A stretch of DNA of 64,000 nucleotides, from contig OX457056.1 of assembly GCA_949752795.1 (NCBI GenBank), positions 180,754,428 through 180,818,427 on the forward strand, in the 5' to 3' direction. The stretch is from Hyperoodon ampullatus. Lineage: Eukaryota; Chordata; Mammalia; Artiodactyla; Ziphiidae. Positions 34,716 to 45,294 of this stretch are shown one piece after another; the stretch's first letter is position 1, and every line of letters begins with the position of its first letter. The translations under genes and the position numbers were made by a program. Below the pieces are notes generated by a model. The model saw only the letters and a list, made by a program, of their open reading frames with translations. It had not been told where the DNA came from and made no database searches.

Positions 34716-37038
34716 GGAGCTGCAGTCCCAGGAGCTGCCCTGGGCCCATGGACTCAGCCCCAGGGACAGTAGGGGCCCTGTGCCCTTTGGACCCACTGGC
34801 ACCCTTGGACGTATCTCTGTTCTCGGCTGTCTGCAGACCACAGGACTGCAGCCTGGGGGCTTACTGACCCCTGCAGCTGGGCTAGTTTTTAAGGGCTTGA
34901 TTTCCAAGCGCCACATCTGCACATCCGGCTCTGAACTCTGGTACAGTTTCAACACTGTGCATAAGGGAGATCCTGACTTTTCTGTCAAAACCCTCGACCT
35001 TCTGTTCAGTCTCTCCTCAGAACTCTGCCCTGACTTCCCCAGGCCTCTTGATGGCTTTATTTTCACAGCAGGACTGAGATACAACGAATTCCTGCCATGA
35101 GACGTGGGGCCCCAAGTGGCAAGGACTGTCTGAGTCTTTAGGGGAGGGAATTGACATTGTGGAGGCCTCCCATGTGCCACAGCCTATACTCATCCCCTTA
35201 CTTTGTGGAGTCTTTACCTCTTCACTCTGTGTTATAGACGCAACCACAGACATCGGCATGGCTGTAACTGCCATGCCCTGGGTTGGACAGCTCGAGGTGA
35301 TGGGATGAGAGCAGAGCTGAGGCTGGCTGAAGCCTGTAGTGTTTTCCTGCAGCATGTGGCTGGCAGCGCAGGGCAGTTGTGAACAAGAAGAATTTATTGA
35401 GCCCATGTTCCATGCCAGGTTCTGTGAATTCCTTGGGAAAGAAGCTGCCCGTGCCCTTGCTGAGCTCACAGTGTATAGGATGGGGGGCTCTGAGCGTTAC
35501 AGAGGACTGCAGGGTACTTCTAAGAGCCAGCCTCCCAGTAGGTCATTGTGTCAGGCGCTGGCCTCAGGAGGGAGAGAGCAGGTGGCCACCTGTCCCAAAA
35601 TATGTTGCAGTGCCTGAAATTGTACCATTTTCACCTTGCTCCTTTGGCTTAAGGACTTATTCTCAGCTGGTGCAGTTCTTCAAAGGAGGGAGGGCAGGAA
35701 TGGGTGGGAAAAGGGAAGGAGCCTGGGGTGGGGTCTCCCACCTAGTGGGAAATGGCAGGAGCTGTGAGGCCATGGGAGTCAGGGGACCATGGGGGTGGGG
35801 AGCTCAGGACACTGGCCTGACTTCATTGACAAAGGAGCTCTCAAGACCTGCGGAGGATAAGGGTGAGTTTGTGTCCTTGTCCTGGGGCTTAGTGTTGGGG
35901 ATTCCAAGCCCCTGGGACAGAATCCACCAGCGCCGCCTTGTGAGGGAGCCAAGGGTTAGTGCCCTGCCTAGAGTCACCTGGCATGGGAAGGTGGAGTCGG
36001 GGCCCACATGCAGCCCTACCCATGGCCTGGCCCTGTTCCTGGGCCCCCTTCTGCACCCAGGAACCCAGGACCTGATAGCTGGCTTACCTTTCCCCACCCC
36101 CAAGGGCCCACTACTCGAGGTGGAAATGACTCATGCAACAATGGGTTAACATTTAATGCAGGAGTGACATTCTAACAGGAACCAGGTGAGAAAGGCATGC
36201 TTCAGGTCAGAATGCATCCCAAGGCCCCAACATGGGGCTCTCTTACCCCAGAATGTACCTTTCCCACTCCCAGTGGGGGCCAGATAAAATGTCACCCCTG
36301 CTTGAAAATGACAGCGAATCAGAGCTGCTTCTGAGGGTAGGGCTGGGCCAGAGGGGTGGGTGTGGTGTGCAGGAGGGGACTTGACCTTACCCCCCTTTTA
36401 AAATGTGATCAAGCAGGTTCTAGTGCAGTCATAAGGCTCTGGGCACCATGCAGCCTGGGGGCCTGGGCCTGTCCATCCCGACGCATGTGGTTCAGGGCAG
36501 GCATGTCACGCTCCGGGGAGTGACATGTGGGTACCAGGGTGCCCTCATCTCTGGCCCTGCATGGGGGTGCCAGGAGCCCCAGCTGTGAGGACACGGGGGG
36601 AGGAGTGATGAGCTGGGGTAGGAAGGCATCTTCACACAGGGCCAGAGCTGAGCAGGTCTTGACGACATAGCGGGGCTGGACTGGTGGGTGAGCAGGGAAG
36701 GGCATACCAGGCAGAGAGAACGGCCTGGCCAGAGGCTTGGAGGTGGCTGTCTTGCCCAGGCTGTGGTGAATTACTGCAGTGCAGGCTGTGTTGGGGTGTT
36801 TGTTGTGTTGGGAGGCTGGCAAGGGGGTCCTAGTTGTGAGGCTCCTGGTGTGACTGAGGAAAGGGACTTTACAGGAGCTGTGGAAGCAGGGGTGGACACA
36901 GACTTCATTACAGCAATGTCCCTTTGGCTGCCATGACGGGAGATTCGTGTGGAAGAGGTGGGAGGGAGGAATGGGACTGGGGAATGGGAACCAAGGAGCG
37001 GCCTGTTAGGGGGAGATGGAGAGGGCAGCTAAGGCGGG

Positions 37039-37042
<4 letters not shown>

Positions 37043-37086
<44 letters not shown>

Positions 37087-37088
37087 CA
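37043..37088. repeat. (CA)n microsatellite
   Basis: A nearly pure CA run of about 23 dinucleotides, with one 'cg' interruption near 37080. It lies in the probable GPRIN2 3'UTR and is likely length-polymorphic. Confidence 0.95.
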
Positions 37089-37835
37089 GCGTGTGATGGA
37101 TTTGGGAAGGAGGGAATTCCAGGAAGCTGAAGCTTCCAGTCTGAGTAAAAGGTGAGGCTACCACCTGGGAGAAGGAGAGGCAGGTGGAGGTTGGGGAGGG
37201 ACATGTGAAAAGCTGCACGCCACAGGGCTTGGCTGGGACCAGTGACACTTTTCATGAAGAGACTTTCTCTTCTGTCCTATGCAAACCGTCATGAGTTCAT
37301 TCTCCATTTGCCACCTATAGGCTGCACCTGGTATGTCAAGATGGCAGGCTGGGCTGTGCCCTGAATGGGGAGGGCTAGCCAGCCACCCACCTTATCACGA
37401 CCGAGATAAATGTTTGCAGGGTGGCGCTGGAATCCAGCCTGGCCTGTGTCCGAGCTGGGGGCTGTGCATGGCTGGGGCCCCCAGATCACCCTCCTAGGTA
37501 AGCTTGCCGCCCCAGAACAGCGGAAATGGTGTCCTTGGCCTCACTAGCCCAGGCTGCACAGCCTCTGCGGACCAGTCTGCTTGGAGCAGCTGCAGCTTAA
37601 TTTTCGAATTCAACCTGGAGACCCAACCCTCCCACCCCCTTCTTGCTGTGGCCTTTCCCTGCCTGGGCCTGACTGGCAGTGGTTTAGGGTCCCAAGACAT
37701 GGCCACCAGCTTCGTTTACAGATCTCCTCCTCTCAGACTCCAGATTTCTGACCAGACTTTCTGGGACCCCTTCAGACCTGGCTCTGGAAGGTGGTGGATT
37801 TCATTATGTGTATGTCTGTTTTGTTTTGAATTTGA

Positions 37836-37841
37836 AATAAA
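37836..37841 (+). terminator. GPRIN2: Candidate GPRIN2 polyadenylation signal
   Basis: AATAAA occurs here, followed about 75 bases later by T/G-rich 'cttgtttgttctttttgttc', a reasonable but rather distant downstream element. It is the first consensus signal on the plus strand after the coding exon. Confidence 0.5.
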
Positions 37842-37869
37842 GTTACGGAGATCACAGCTTTTGTCAGGC

Positions 37870-38370
37870 AAGGGTCCAGTTGGTCCTGGCTGGTCTTGTT
37901 TGTTCTTTTTGTTCTGGTAGATTCTGTCCTTTGGAGCATTCCCCAGATTCCTAGAGCTCCCTGCTCAGGCAGGAATCACCTCTTCTCCAGGGATCTCCCT
38001 TCCGTCCACCAGCTCTCCTTCCTGGCAACCTCGGGCCCCAGTAGCTGAAGCCTGGCTCCCTGGAACTTGTCACCTGTGGGCCTGGCCAGGACACAGGGCA
38101 TGCATCTCCTCTCCAAGTCGAAAGCTGCCATCACCATCACAGGGATCACCAGTCTCCCTGGGGGAGAAGCTGTTCCTGTCAGAGTAGGCTACTGCTGGGC
38201 TGAGGGCACAGTGTCGGGGAGGGTGGAAAAGCAGAGAATGGCCCTGACCCACTGTGACATCACCTCCCGAGTCCGCTGAATTGGGTCTCTGTCCCGCAGA
38301 GATACTGGATTTTTATTTCACAGGAGGCCAATGGGGTTTTCCCAATGCAGGTCTCGATACTTAGGATATT
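37870..38370. other. Intergenic, no recognisable feature
   Basis: Mixed-composition sequence just beyond the candidate end of GPRIN2. No gene or named repeat seen. Confidence 0.4.
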
Positions 38371-38374
38371 GAGG

Positions 38375-38590
38375 GGGACACTATAGCTTAGTAGTCTAAA
38401 ACTTGAGTTTGAATCCTGGATCTCACCTATAGCTATGAGACCTTGGTCAAGTTACTAACCTCGCTGATCCTCAACTTCCTCATCTGTAAAATGGGGGTGA
38501 TAATGGTGCCTCCCTTTTTTGGCTTGCTGTGAGGCGTAAACGAAGTAGCCCACATAAGGTACCTGGCACTGAGTTAGCACATAACACACG
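38375..38590 (+). repeat. MIR element, nearly full length
   Basis: 'agcttagtagtctaaaactt', 'gagtttgaatcctggatctc', 'gaccttggtcaagttactaa', 'cctcatctgtaaaatggggg' and 'acctggcactgagttagcac' follow the MIR consensus from the tRNA-like head to the end. The best preserved MIR in the window. Confidence 0.85.
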
Positions 38591-38599
38591 TCTGCTGTC

Positions 38600-39990
38600 G
38601 CTAGGTACCACTTCCACGGCCACCAGTGGGATCAGCTCTTGCCCTGTCAGCTTGGCCTTAATCAAGGCCCACATTGTTTCCTTAAACCTCCCTCATTCAG
38701 AGCCTCTTTCCAGGTCCTTCACCCTCTGCCTTGAACCGTGCTTGGGACACATGTATTCTGGCCCTGGTCCTCTGAAACCCTGGCTTCCAGAGCCATGTTA
38801 AGGAGAAGCATCCCGTCTCTCACTGCTAGTCTGCAGTGGGCTCCCCAGAAGCTTTTCATTTCCCAGCGTCTTTCCTGAGAAAAGACACAGTGTGCTTTCT
38901 CAGCATCCTATTAAGACGGGTGAGGAAGCAGAGCGCCTCCGTCGGCATCCATCCCAGGGGCAGTGGGGAGGCTCTGCAGGTCCTGCACCCACTGCCCTTG
39001 GTGCTCTTTCTCCCCCATCCCCTATTTATCTTTAATTTCAGTTCCCCCCTTTTCTCCTTTTCTGTCTCATGTCCTCTTTGCCCCCAGAAACCTTCTTTCT
39101 CCCCACCATCCATCCCACTGTCCCTGCATCCTGCTGCTTCCTTCCCTTGATGCCAAAGCTCTGCCTTGCCTTATCCCTTCTGCTCCAAACCGCAGTCTCT
39201 CTCTTCTCGTGGTCAGGGTCTTGGCATTCCTGATTTTCACTAGTCTAGGCCCTTCCTTCCCACCTGTCCTTTCTCTCTTCGGACAAAACCCAAACTGTTT
39301 GAGCTTGCCAAATAGCTTCTGAGCTTCTTCCTGGAGAAGGAGGCCTCCCTGGGACAACTTGGGGTTGCTTTGTCAGGTTGTTTCCATCTCTTTTGCCCAA
39401 AGAGAGAAATCAGTTGTCAGTGGTCCTGCCCTGTGAGTGAAGAGGCTTTGATCAGGCTAGAAGGGCACCTATCAATCCTCAGTTTGGGTGACTTTTATTG
39501 GGCCCTGGCTGGCTAGGTCACCCAAGGGGCACGACAGGTGGGTGGTACCCATCTGCTGGCTTTAGGTAGGTCATCTCTCTCTCATGTTTTCAGAATCTTC
39601 TTGATTGCCTTGTAATTAGGTTGGGGCATGGCCTGGGCCTCGGTAGGGACACACCACGCTGTCTGGTCTCTGCTCCCTTACTGTGTGGGACTGGACTTGT
39701 GTCTAGGAGCCAGGGCTGGGGGCAGGGGGAGGAGACTTCTGAGAAGGCCTGAGGTGGGCCCGTAGGGAGCTTTTGTTGGGGTGGGAATTTTCTATGGCTC
39801 ACCAAAGAACTACACCTGGGGTGCTGGAGTCCAGCTGGGGAGGAGTGGAATTGCCTCTCATCCCAGGCCCACTTGGCTCGTCCCCTTTAGGCTTCTGCTT
39901 TGCCTTTCCTCTCTTCACATTTCATTTCTAGCTGTCAAGGGTCTGGGAAGGAAGTGGCCAAGGACACCATTTGGTTTGCAAGCTTTGTGG
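38600..39990. other. Intergenic, C/T-rich, no recognisable gene
   Basis: Pyrimidine-rich stretches near 39000-39170 give long but meaningless frames on both strands. No named repeat apart from vague L2-like wording. Confidence 0.4.
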
Positions 39991-40210
39991 CTTTTTTTTT
40001 TTTTTTTTTTTTTTTTTTGCGGTACGCGGGCCTCTCACTGTTGTGGCCTCTCCCGTTGCGGAGCACAGGCTCCGGATGCGCAGGCTCAGCGGCCATGGCT
40101 CACGGGCCCAGATGCTCCACAGCATGTGAGATCTTCCCGGACCGGGGCATGAACCCGTGTTCCCTGCATCGGCAGGCGGACTCTCAACCACTGCGCCACC
40201 AGGGAAGCCC
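39991..40210 (-). repeat. CHR-type SINE, younger subfamily
   Basis: A pure T-tract of about 27 bases, then 'gcggtacgcgggcctctcac', 'cagcggccatggctcacggg', 'catcggcaggcggactctca' and 'gcgccaccagggaagccc'. The long undivided tail suggests a young insertion, so it is a candidate for presence/absence variation among related species. Confidence 0.95.
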
Positions 40211-40419
40211 TGCTTGCGTCTTTTAAGGAAGACTTTCTGGTTTGATTTTCTTTCCCTTCAGACTTGGGGGAATTCAGAGAGAGGGGAAGGGGCATCTTGA
40301 GAAGATTTCAACCCAACTCCCCTCTTCCCTGATGCAATCCCCTGGGCATGGCCCACGGCCTCCTCCGTGGTCACACCACTGGGCTGGGGAAAGGAGAGGC
40401 AGGAATCAGCAGAACTGTG

Positions 40420-41000
40420 GTCCCAGAGGGGCTGGGACACAGCTGGGCGTCGGTCCCAGGCGGCTGGCGGGGTCAGCCAAGGGCTTCGGTGCGGAGCTGG
40501 GATCCGGGCAGCGCAGCCCGCCGGAGGAGCACGGGCGCCCTCTTGTGGCCGCTGAATCGCCTTCCAGAGGCACCTGGGGGCGCAGGTTGGGAGCCACCAA
40601 CCGTGCCCCGCCCGGGGCGGCCTCGAGCGACCTTCCTCCTGTCCCGCCCCGAGTTGAAGACGCGGGGCGGGGTGGGGGGATGGCGGACACTGCTAAGTTC
40701 GGTCTCTGTGCCTTCTCCTCCCCCTCCGCCACTCCTGACGCTCCACTGCCAACCAGGACAGCTGAACGGAAGATTCCACAGAGGAGCAAAGAGCTGGAGA
40801 AGGTATAGGGGGTGGAGTCCAGGCGGAGCGAGGCGGGGCGGGGCGAGGCGGGGCGGGGCGGAGCGAGGCGGGGCGGGGCGGGGCGGAGCGAGGCGGGGCG
40901 GGGCGGGGCGGAGAGAGGGCTGCGGGCGCCGGGAAGGGGTAGCGGGGTGGGGGCGATTTCGGCCTTTGAAAGGGAAGACAGCCTCACTATACTTACACCC
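40420..41000. promoter_or_regulatory. CpG island without an assigned gene
   Basis: CpG-dense sequence with many GC boxes, including the minisatellite at 40819-40917. It has the base composition of a promoter, but I see no first exon that I can name on either strand. 'ctggagaaggtata' at 40792-40805 could be a weak plus-strand donor. It could serve an unrecognised transcript or an enhancer of GPRIN2. Confidence 0.45.
40819..40917. repeat. GC-box-like minisatellite
   Basis: Tandem 'ggggcgg' and 'ggagcgaggc' blocks in units of about 15-30 bases. Each unit contains one or more GGGGCGGGGC cores, the classical Sp1-type GC box. It is extremely G-rich on the plus strand. Confidence 0.9.
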
Positions 41001-41656
41001 TTGACTCCAAAAGTGAGTTATAGACGCCGAGGGGGCTGAGTGTAGGAGCCTTGTTTTATAACCCTCTTTCTTCGGCTTGCCTTTGTCTTTAAGTTTACCT
41101 AGAGCCTCGAAATGTGCCCCGTGGTCCCACCCCACGAAGGTCCTCTTCCTGGGCCATGGAGAGAGCAGGTGTGGACAGCCAGAAGTGTGCCTCCCGTCAC
41201 GGGGGACTGACCCTGTCTGGCAGAGGGAGTACCGGGGGCAGTGGGCTTGAGGAGGGGGTTCTGAGCTAGAGCTGTCAGAGAGGGACTGGGGCCTAAAGGT
41301 CACTGCGGTGGCGGCTGATTCTGAGGGTCTTTCCCCTTGTCGCTCCTTGCCTGGCATGATTTCCACCTGCTCTGGTGCCCAGGGCCAGCTGGGTGTGTCA
41401 GGGGTGATGGCAGCCAAGAGAGAGGTTGGAGGGAGAGCCTGTTCTTTGCAGCATGTCAGGCAGGAGGATTGGATAGAGCCACTCAACTGAAGTGTGGCTG
41501 AGGGCTGTGTCTGGGATGGAAAGAGAGTAGAACTTGAGCAGAGGTGGGCTTCTCTTCTTCAGTGGGGTGAGAGGGAGTGGCTGGGCCCAGGACAAGCACT
41601 CCTCTCTCTTTACATGCCCACAAAGCCTCCCTGAGGTGGTCTCTCGAGGACATTTT

Positions 41657-41925
41657 TTTTTTTTTTGGCTGCATCGGGTCTTCGTTGCTGTGTGGGGGCT
41701 TTCTCTAGCTGCGGCGAGCGTGGGCTACTCATTGCGGTGCACGGGCTTCTCATTGCAGTCGCTTCTCTTGTTGTGGAGCACAAGCTCTAGGCACCTGGGC
41801 TTCAGTAGTTGTGGCGCATGGGATTAGTTGCTCCGCAGCATGTGGTATCTTCCTGGACCAGGGCTCGAACCTGTGTCCCTTCCATTGTGGTCTGATTCTT
41901 AACCACTGCCCCACGAGGGAAGCCC
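41657..41925 (-). repeat. CHR-type SINE, long form
   Basis: T-tract, 'ggctgcatcgggtcttcgtt', body, and end 'gccccacgagggaagccccc'. 'gaggacattttt' occurs on both sides as target-site duplication. Confidence 0.92.
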
Positions 41926-42339
41926 CCTTGAGGACATTTTTGATTGCAAGTAACTGAATTATGAATCAAAAGTTATCTAAACAATGAGAATGTTTAATTC
42001 ACCACTTAATTCTTAATTTCAGTTAAGAATTTAGGAGGTTGGTGTTCTAGAGTAGGCTCAGTGGCTCAATGAAGACATCAAGGATTCAGATTCTTTCCGT
42101 AATTCTGCTCTGCCATCTTCAGGGTGTTAGCAAGGGCTAGCCTCATGGTCACAAGATGGCTGCGGCACCTCCAGACATCACATTCTCCTAGAAAGCAAGA
42201 GACCTACAATCTGCCGCAAGAACTTATAGGTACGCACAGTTAACCAGTTGAAAAACATCAGCTTTTCATAGTCTGTCAGTGAATGAAGGCAATGATAATA
42301 GTGGCTTCCACACTCTGACACTAAACAAATGGTAGAAGC

Positions 42340-42480
42340 AGTGATGATATTTTGCATACGTTATCTTCTTTACTTCTCACAATTTGCCCCACTTCCCAAT
42401 GACAATTGAGATTCAGAGAGGTCAAGTAACTTGCCCTGTTTTATGACCAGGAAATGAAGGAGCTGGAATTCAAACTCCAG
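42340..42480 (-). repeat. MIR element
   Basis: 'gacaattgagattcagagag' followed by 'gtcaagtaacttgccctgtt' and 'gctggaattcaaactccagt' is the MIR core on the minus strand. Confidence 0.6.
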
Positions 42481-42489
42481 TCTAGGCCT

Positions 42490-43215
42490 GGCTTTTTGCT
42501 TTTTTAAAATGAAAGCAATAGATAGTTATGATAAGAATCTCAAACAGTACAGACCTTGGCTTTTTGTTTTTTCAACATTGTACGGGTTCATGATAAGAAT
42601 TTCAAATAGTGTAAAGTGTAGAGTGAAGGTTTCCTCACGACCCGCTGGGCAGTTCCCACGGTTTCCACTGTACTTTCCATGGATCCACCAGGAGATTTTC
42701 TCTGTAATCACAAGCTCAGATTTCTAAATATTTTGTATAAATTAGGTCGACTTAGACACTATTCTGCATTTATTTTTAAAAATTAATATATCTTGCAAAT
42801 AATGTTGCCATATATAGATTCCACCTCCTTTTTTGTGGGTATATTGTATTGCATAGAATACAGGTGCATTTAAAAAAAATTAAACTGGTTCTCTTCTGCT
42901 GGACTTTATGTTATTGCCTATATTTTTGCTATTAAAAAAACATGTAAAAATAAATATCCTTGTATATGTATAATTTTGTGTACATATGTGAGAATATCTG
43001 GGGATAAAGTTTTCAACTGGTGGTACGTATAAAGTGTCCATGGATACTGGCAAATTGGTCTCCAAAAAGATTGTACCAATAATACATGAAAATGTTTATT
43101 TTCTTACACCCATGCCAACATTTGAGTCTTATCAAACTTTAATATTTTGGCTAATTTGATAAGTGAAAAAACAATACCTTAATGCTTATTTTGATTTGCA
43201 ATTCCTTTACCATGA
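42490..43215 (-). mobile_element. Old LINE-1 (L1M/HAL1-like) fragment
   Basis: A/T-rich sequence with 'tctcaaacagtacagacc', 'gcaaataatgttgccatata', 'ggcaaattggtctccaaaaa' and 'gatttgcaattcctttacca' matches the 3' part of an old L1-type element on the minus strand. No open frame survives. Confidence 0.6.
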
Positions 43216-43227
43216 GTAAAATTCTGT

Positions 43228-43450
43228 TTAGTCAGACTGCCTGGATGAGAATTCCTGTTTGGTCCTCTCAAGCTGTGTGATGTTGGGCAAGTTGCTGAAC
43301 GCCCTGAATCTCAGTTTCTTCATCTATTAAATGGGGATATGAAAATGGCCTTATTAGTTGGATTTCAGGATTTAACGGCATCACACATGTAAAGTGCTAG
43401 CACAGTTCCTAACTCAAAATAAGGGCTAAGTAAATGTTATAGCTATTATT
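43228..43450 (+). repeat. MIR element
   Basis: 'gtgatgttgggcaagttgct', 'ctcagtttcttcatctatta', 'aatggggatatgaaaatggc' and 'catgtaaagtgctagcacag' follow the MIR consensus on the plus strand. Confidence 0.75.
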
Positions 43451-43544
43451 ATTATCTAATATATTTACAGACCACTTGAATCTGTTTATGATCTGCCTGT
43501 TTATGTCTATTTTCCATTTGCATTGGATTATTCTTTTTCTTTTT

Positions 43545-43875
43545 TTAAAAATAAATTTATTTATTTTTTATCTTTGGCTGTGTTGGGTCTTCGTTGCTAC
43601 GTGCCGGCTTTCTCTAGTTGCGGTGAGTGGGGGCTACTCTTCGTTGTGCTGCGTGGGCTTCTCATTGCGGTGGCTTCTCTTGTTGCGGAGCACGGGCTCT
43701 AGGTGCATGGGCTTCAGTAGTTGTGGCCCGCAGGCTCTAGAGCACAGGTTCCGTAGTTGTGGCGCACGGGCTTAGTTGCCCCGCGACATGTGGGATCTTC
43801 CTGGCCCAGGGATCGAACCCGTGTCCCCTGCACTGGCAGGCGATTCTTAACCACTGTGCCACCAGGGAAGTCCCG
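43545..43875 (-). repeat. CHR-type SINE, long form
   Basis: 'aaaataaatttatttatttt' tail, full body ending 'gtgccaccagggaagtccc', with 'ggatta/cttctttttctt' duplicated on both sides. Confidence 0.93.
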
Positions 43876-43984
43876 GATTCTTCTTTTTCTTATTGATTTG
43901 TTAGAGCTCCTTGTACGTTAATAACATGTGGTCCTGTACATAAATGTTACAAGTATTTTTTGTTTACATTTTACTAGACAGTTT

Positions 43985-44180
43985 TTTTTTAGAGCAGTTT
44001 TAGGTTCACAGCAAAATTGAGAGGGAGGTACAGAGATATCCTCTATGCCTCCTGTCCCCACACATGCACAGCCTCCCCCGTTACCAATGTCCCCCACCAG
44101 AGTGTACATTTGTGACAATTGATAAACCTACATTGGCATATCATTGTCACCAAAAGACCATAGTGTACATGAGTGTCCGT
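43985..44180 (-). mobile_element. Old LINE-1 3' fragment
   Basis: 'agagcagttttaggttcaca', 'gcaaaattgagagggaggta' and 'tgacaattgataaacctaca' are familiar L1 3'UTR blocks read on the minus strand. Confidence 0.65.
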
Positions 44181-44184
44181 TCTT

Positions 44185-45005
44185 GGCAGCCATGGGCAAC
44201 CTGACCCTCTCAACCCTTAGAGGGGCCACCACCCCAGTGGCTCCCTTCCCGGGCCCACGGCAGTTGCTGTACCTGAGAATGTGTCCCAGGTAGACAGTGC
44301 ATGTGCTGGGCTGGCCGGCCTGCCCTGACCCGACCTCCGGGACCAAGGCTGGGGGAAGGAAAGCATTTTCTTTCAGCTCCTTGTTGGCGCTGCAGCCTCC
44401 TGTGGCATCTCCATGCTGGCTTCCATCGTTGACCCAGCTGAGGTCTTCTGGCCTTGACCATGCTCCACTTGTGCCCTGGGTGGGGTTGGGGGTGAGGCGC
44501 AAGCAGTCCGGACGGCCGAGCCTGCAGGGGTCCTTGATTTCTGCACCCACAGTCAGTGATTGCTGGGCTCAGGTGGGCCTCCCCCACATTCCGTTTTAGT
44601 GGGTGCTGTAAGAAGGGTGAAGGCGACCCCCTTTCTCTGCTTTCATTGCTGAGCTCTCGTGGAGAACCCACTGTGTGCGAGGAAGTGGCAGCCGCAGCCG
44701 CAGAGCTGAGAGCTCTGTGGAGCGTCCTCCCCGTCCTGGGCCCCTTGTTCATCTTCAGTCCAGCCCTGTGCAAAAGAGGAAGCACAGCAGGATAGGTGGG
44801 TAGCCGGGTGAGCGTGCAGAGATGGTGAGCTGCACTGCCACAGCCGACAGCCCGGAGCTCTCTACCTCCCAAGCTGGGCCTCTCTGGGGCTGTTGCTCCA
44901 CTTCCCGGCCTCAGAGAGCCCAGCTGAGGATGACATGAGCCATGACACGAAGAGTGCGAGAGGTTTGTGACTCCCTGAGGTGCTCTTTCTGCTGTGGCCG
45001 CTGCC
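44185..45005. other. Intergenic, G+C-rich, no gene recognised
   Basis: Open frames of 100-220 codons overlap on both strands. None has a known domain or convincing exon signals, and they probably reflect base composition. Confidence 0.4.
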
Positions 45006-45007
45006 TT

Positions 45008-45290
45008 TTTTTTTTTTTAAGTTCAGTTTTTGAGATACTGTTAGATTTACAGAAGCATTGCAAAGATTCTAAAGAGTTCTTGTATACCTCTCTCACCCAG
45101 CATATAACCAAAGATAATCTACAGAGTTCTTGTATGCCTCTCACCCAGCATATAACCATTTATCAAAAATTCAGAAATTAACCTTGGAACCGTACTAACT
45201 AAACTACAGACTTTACTCACCGGTCCCCGGGTTTCCGTTTGATGCCCCTTCTGTTCCACATCCCTTCCAGGAGCTCCCATTGTATTCAGT
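45008..45290 (-). mobile_element. Old LINE-1 3' fragment with an internal tandem duplication
   Basis: 'tgttagatttacagaagcat' and 'tgcaaagattctaaagagtt' begin an L1 3'-type fragment on the minus strand. 'agagttcttgtatacctctc' and 'acccagcatataacca' occur twice (45073-45110 and 45122-45158), a local duplication with a 49-base period. Confidence 0.55.
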
Positions 45291-45294
45291 GGCC

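Larger units (their letters stand above)
34716..37860 (+). other. GPRIN2: Probable GPRIN2 3'UTR
   Basis: No consensus AATAAA appears on the plus strand between the stop codon and 37836, so the transcript may run about 3.1 kb past the stop. The region holds no CHR SINE. It carries a (CA)n tract at 37043-37088 and an L2/MIR-like end near 35383-35425. A 256-codon frame at 35379-36149 has no recognisable domain and is probably chance. A shorter transcript using a variant signal cannot be excluded. Confidence 0.45.

Noticed and set aside
35379..36149. 256-codon plus-strand frame after GPRIN2
   Set aside because: Lies in the probable 3'UTR, begins in an L2/MIR-like repeat, and shows no family resemblance.
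40473..41486. 337-codon minus-strand frame
   Set aside because: Much of it is the translated GC minisatellite (repeated A-P-P-R-L units), and the rest has no recognisable domain.
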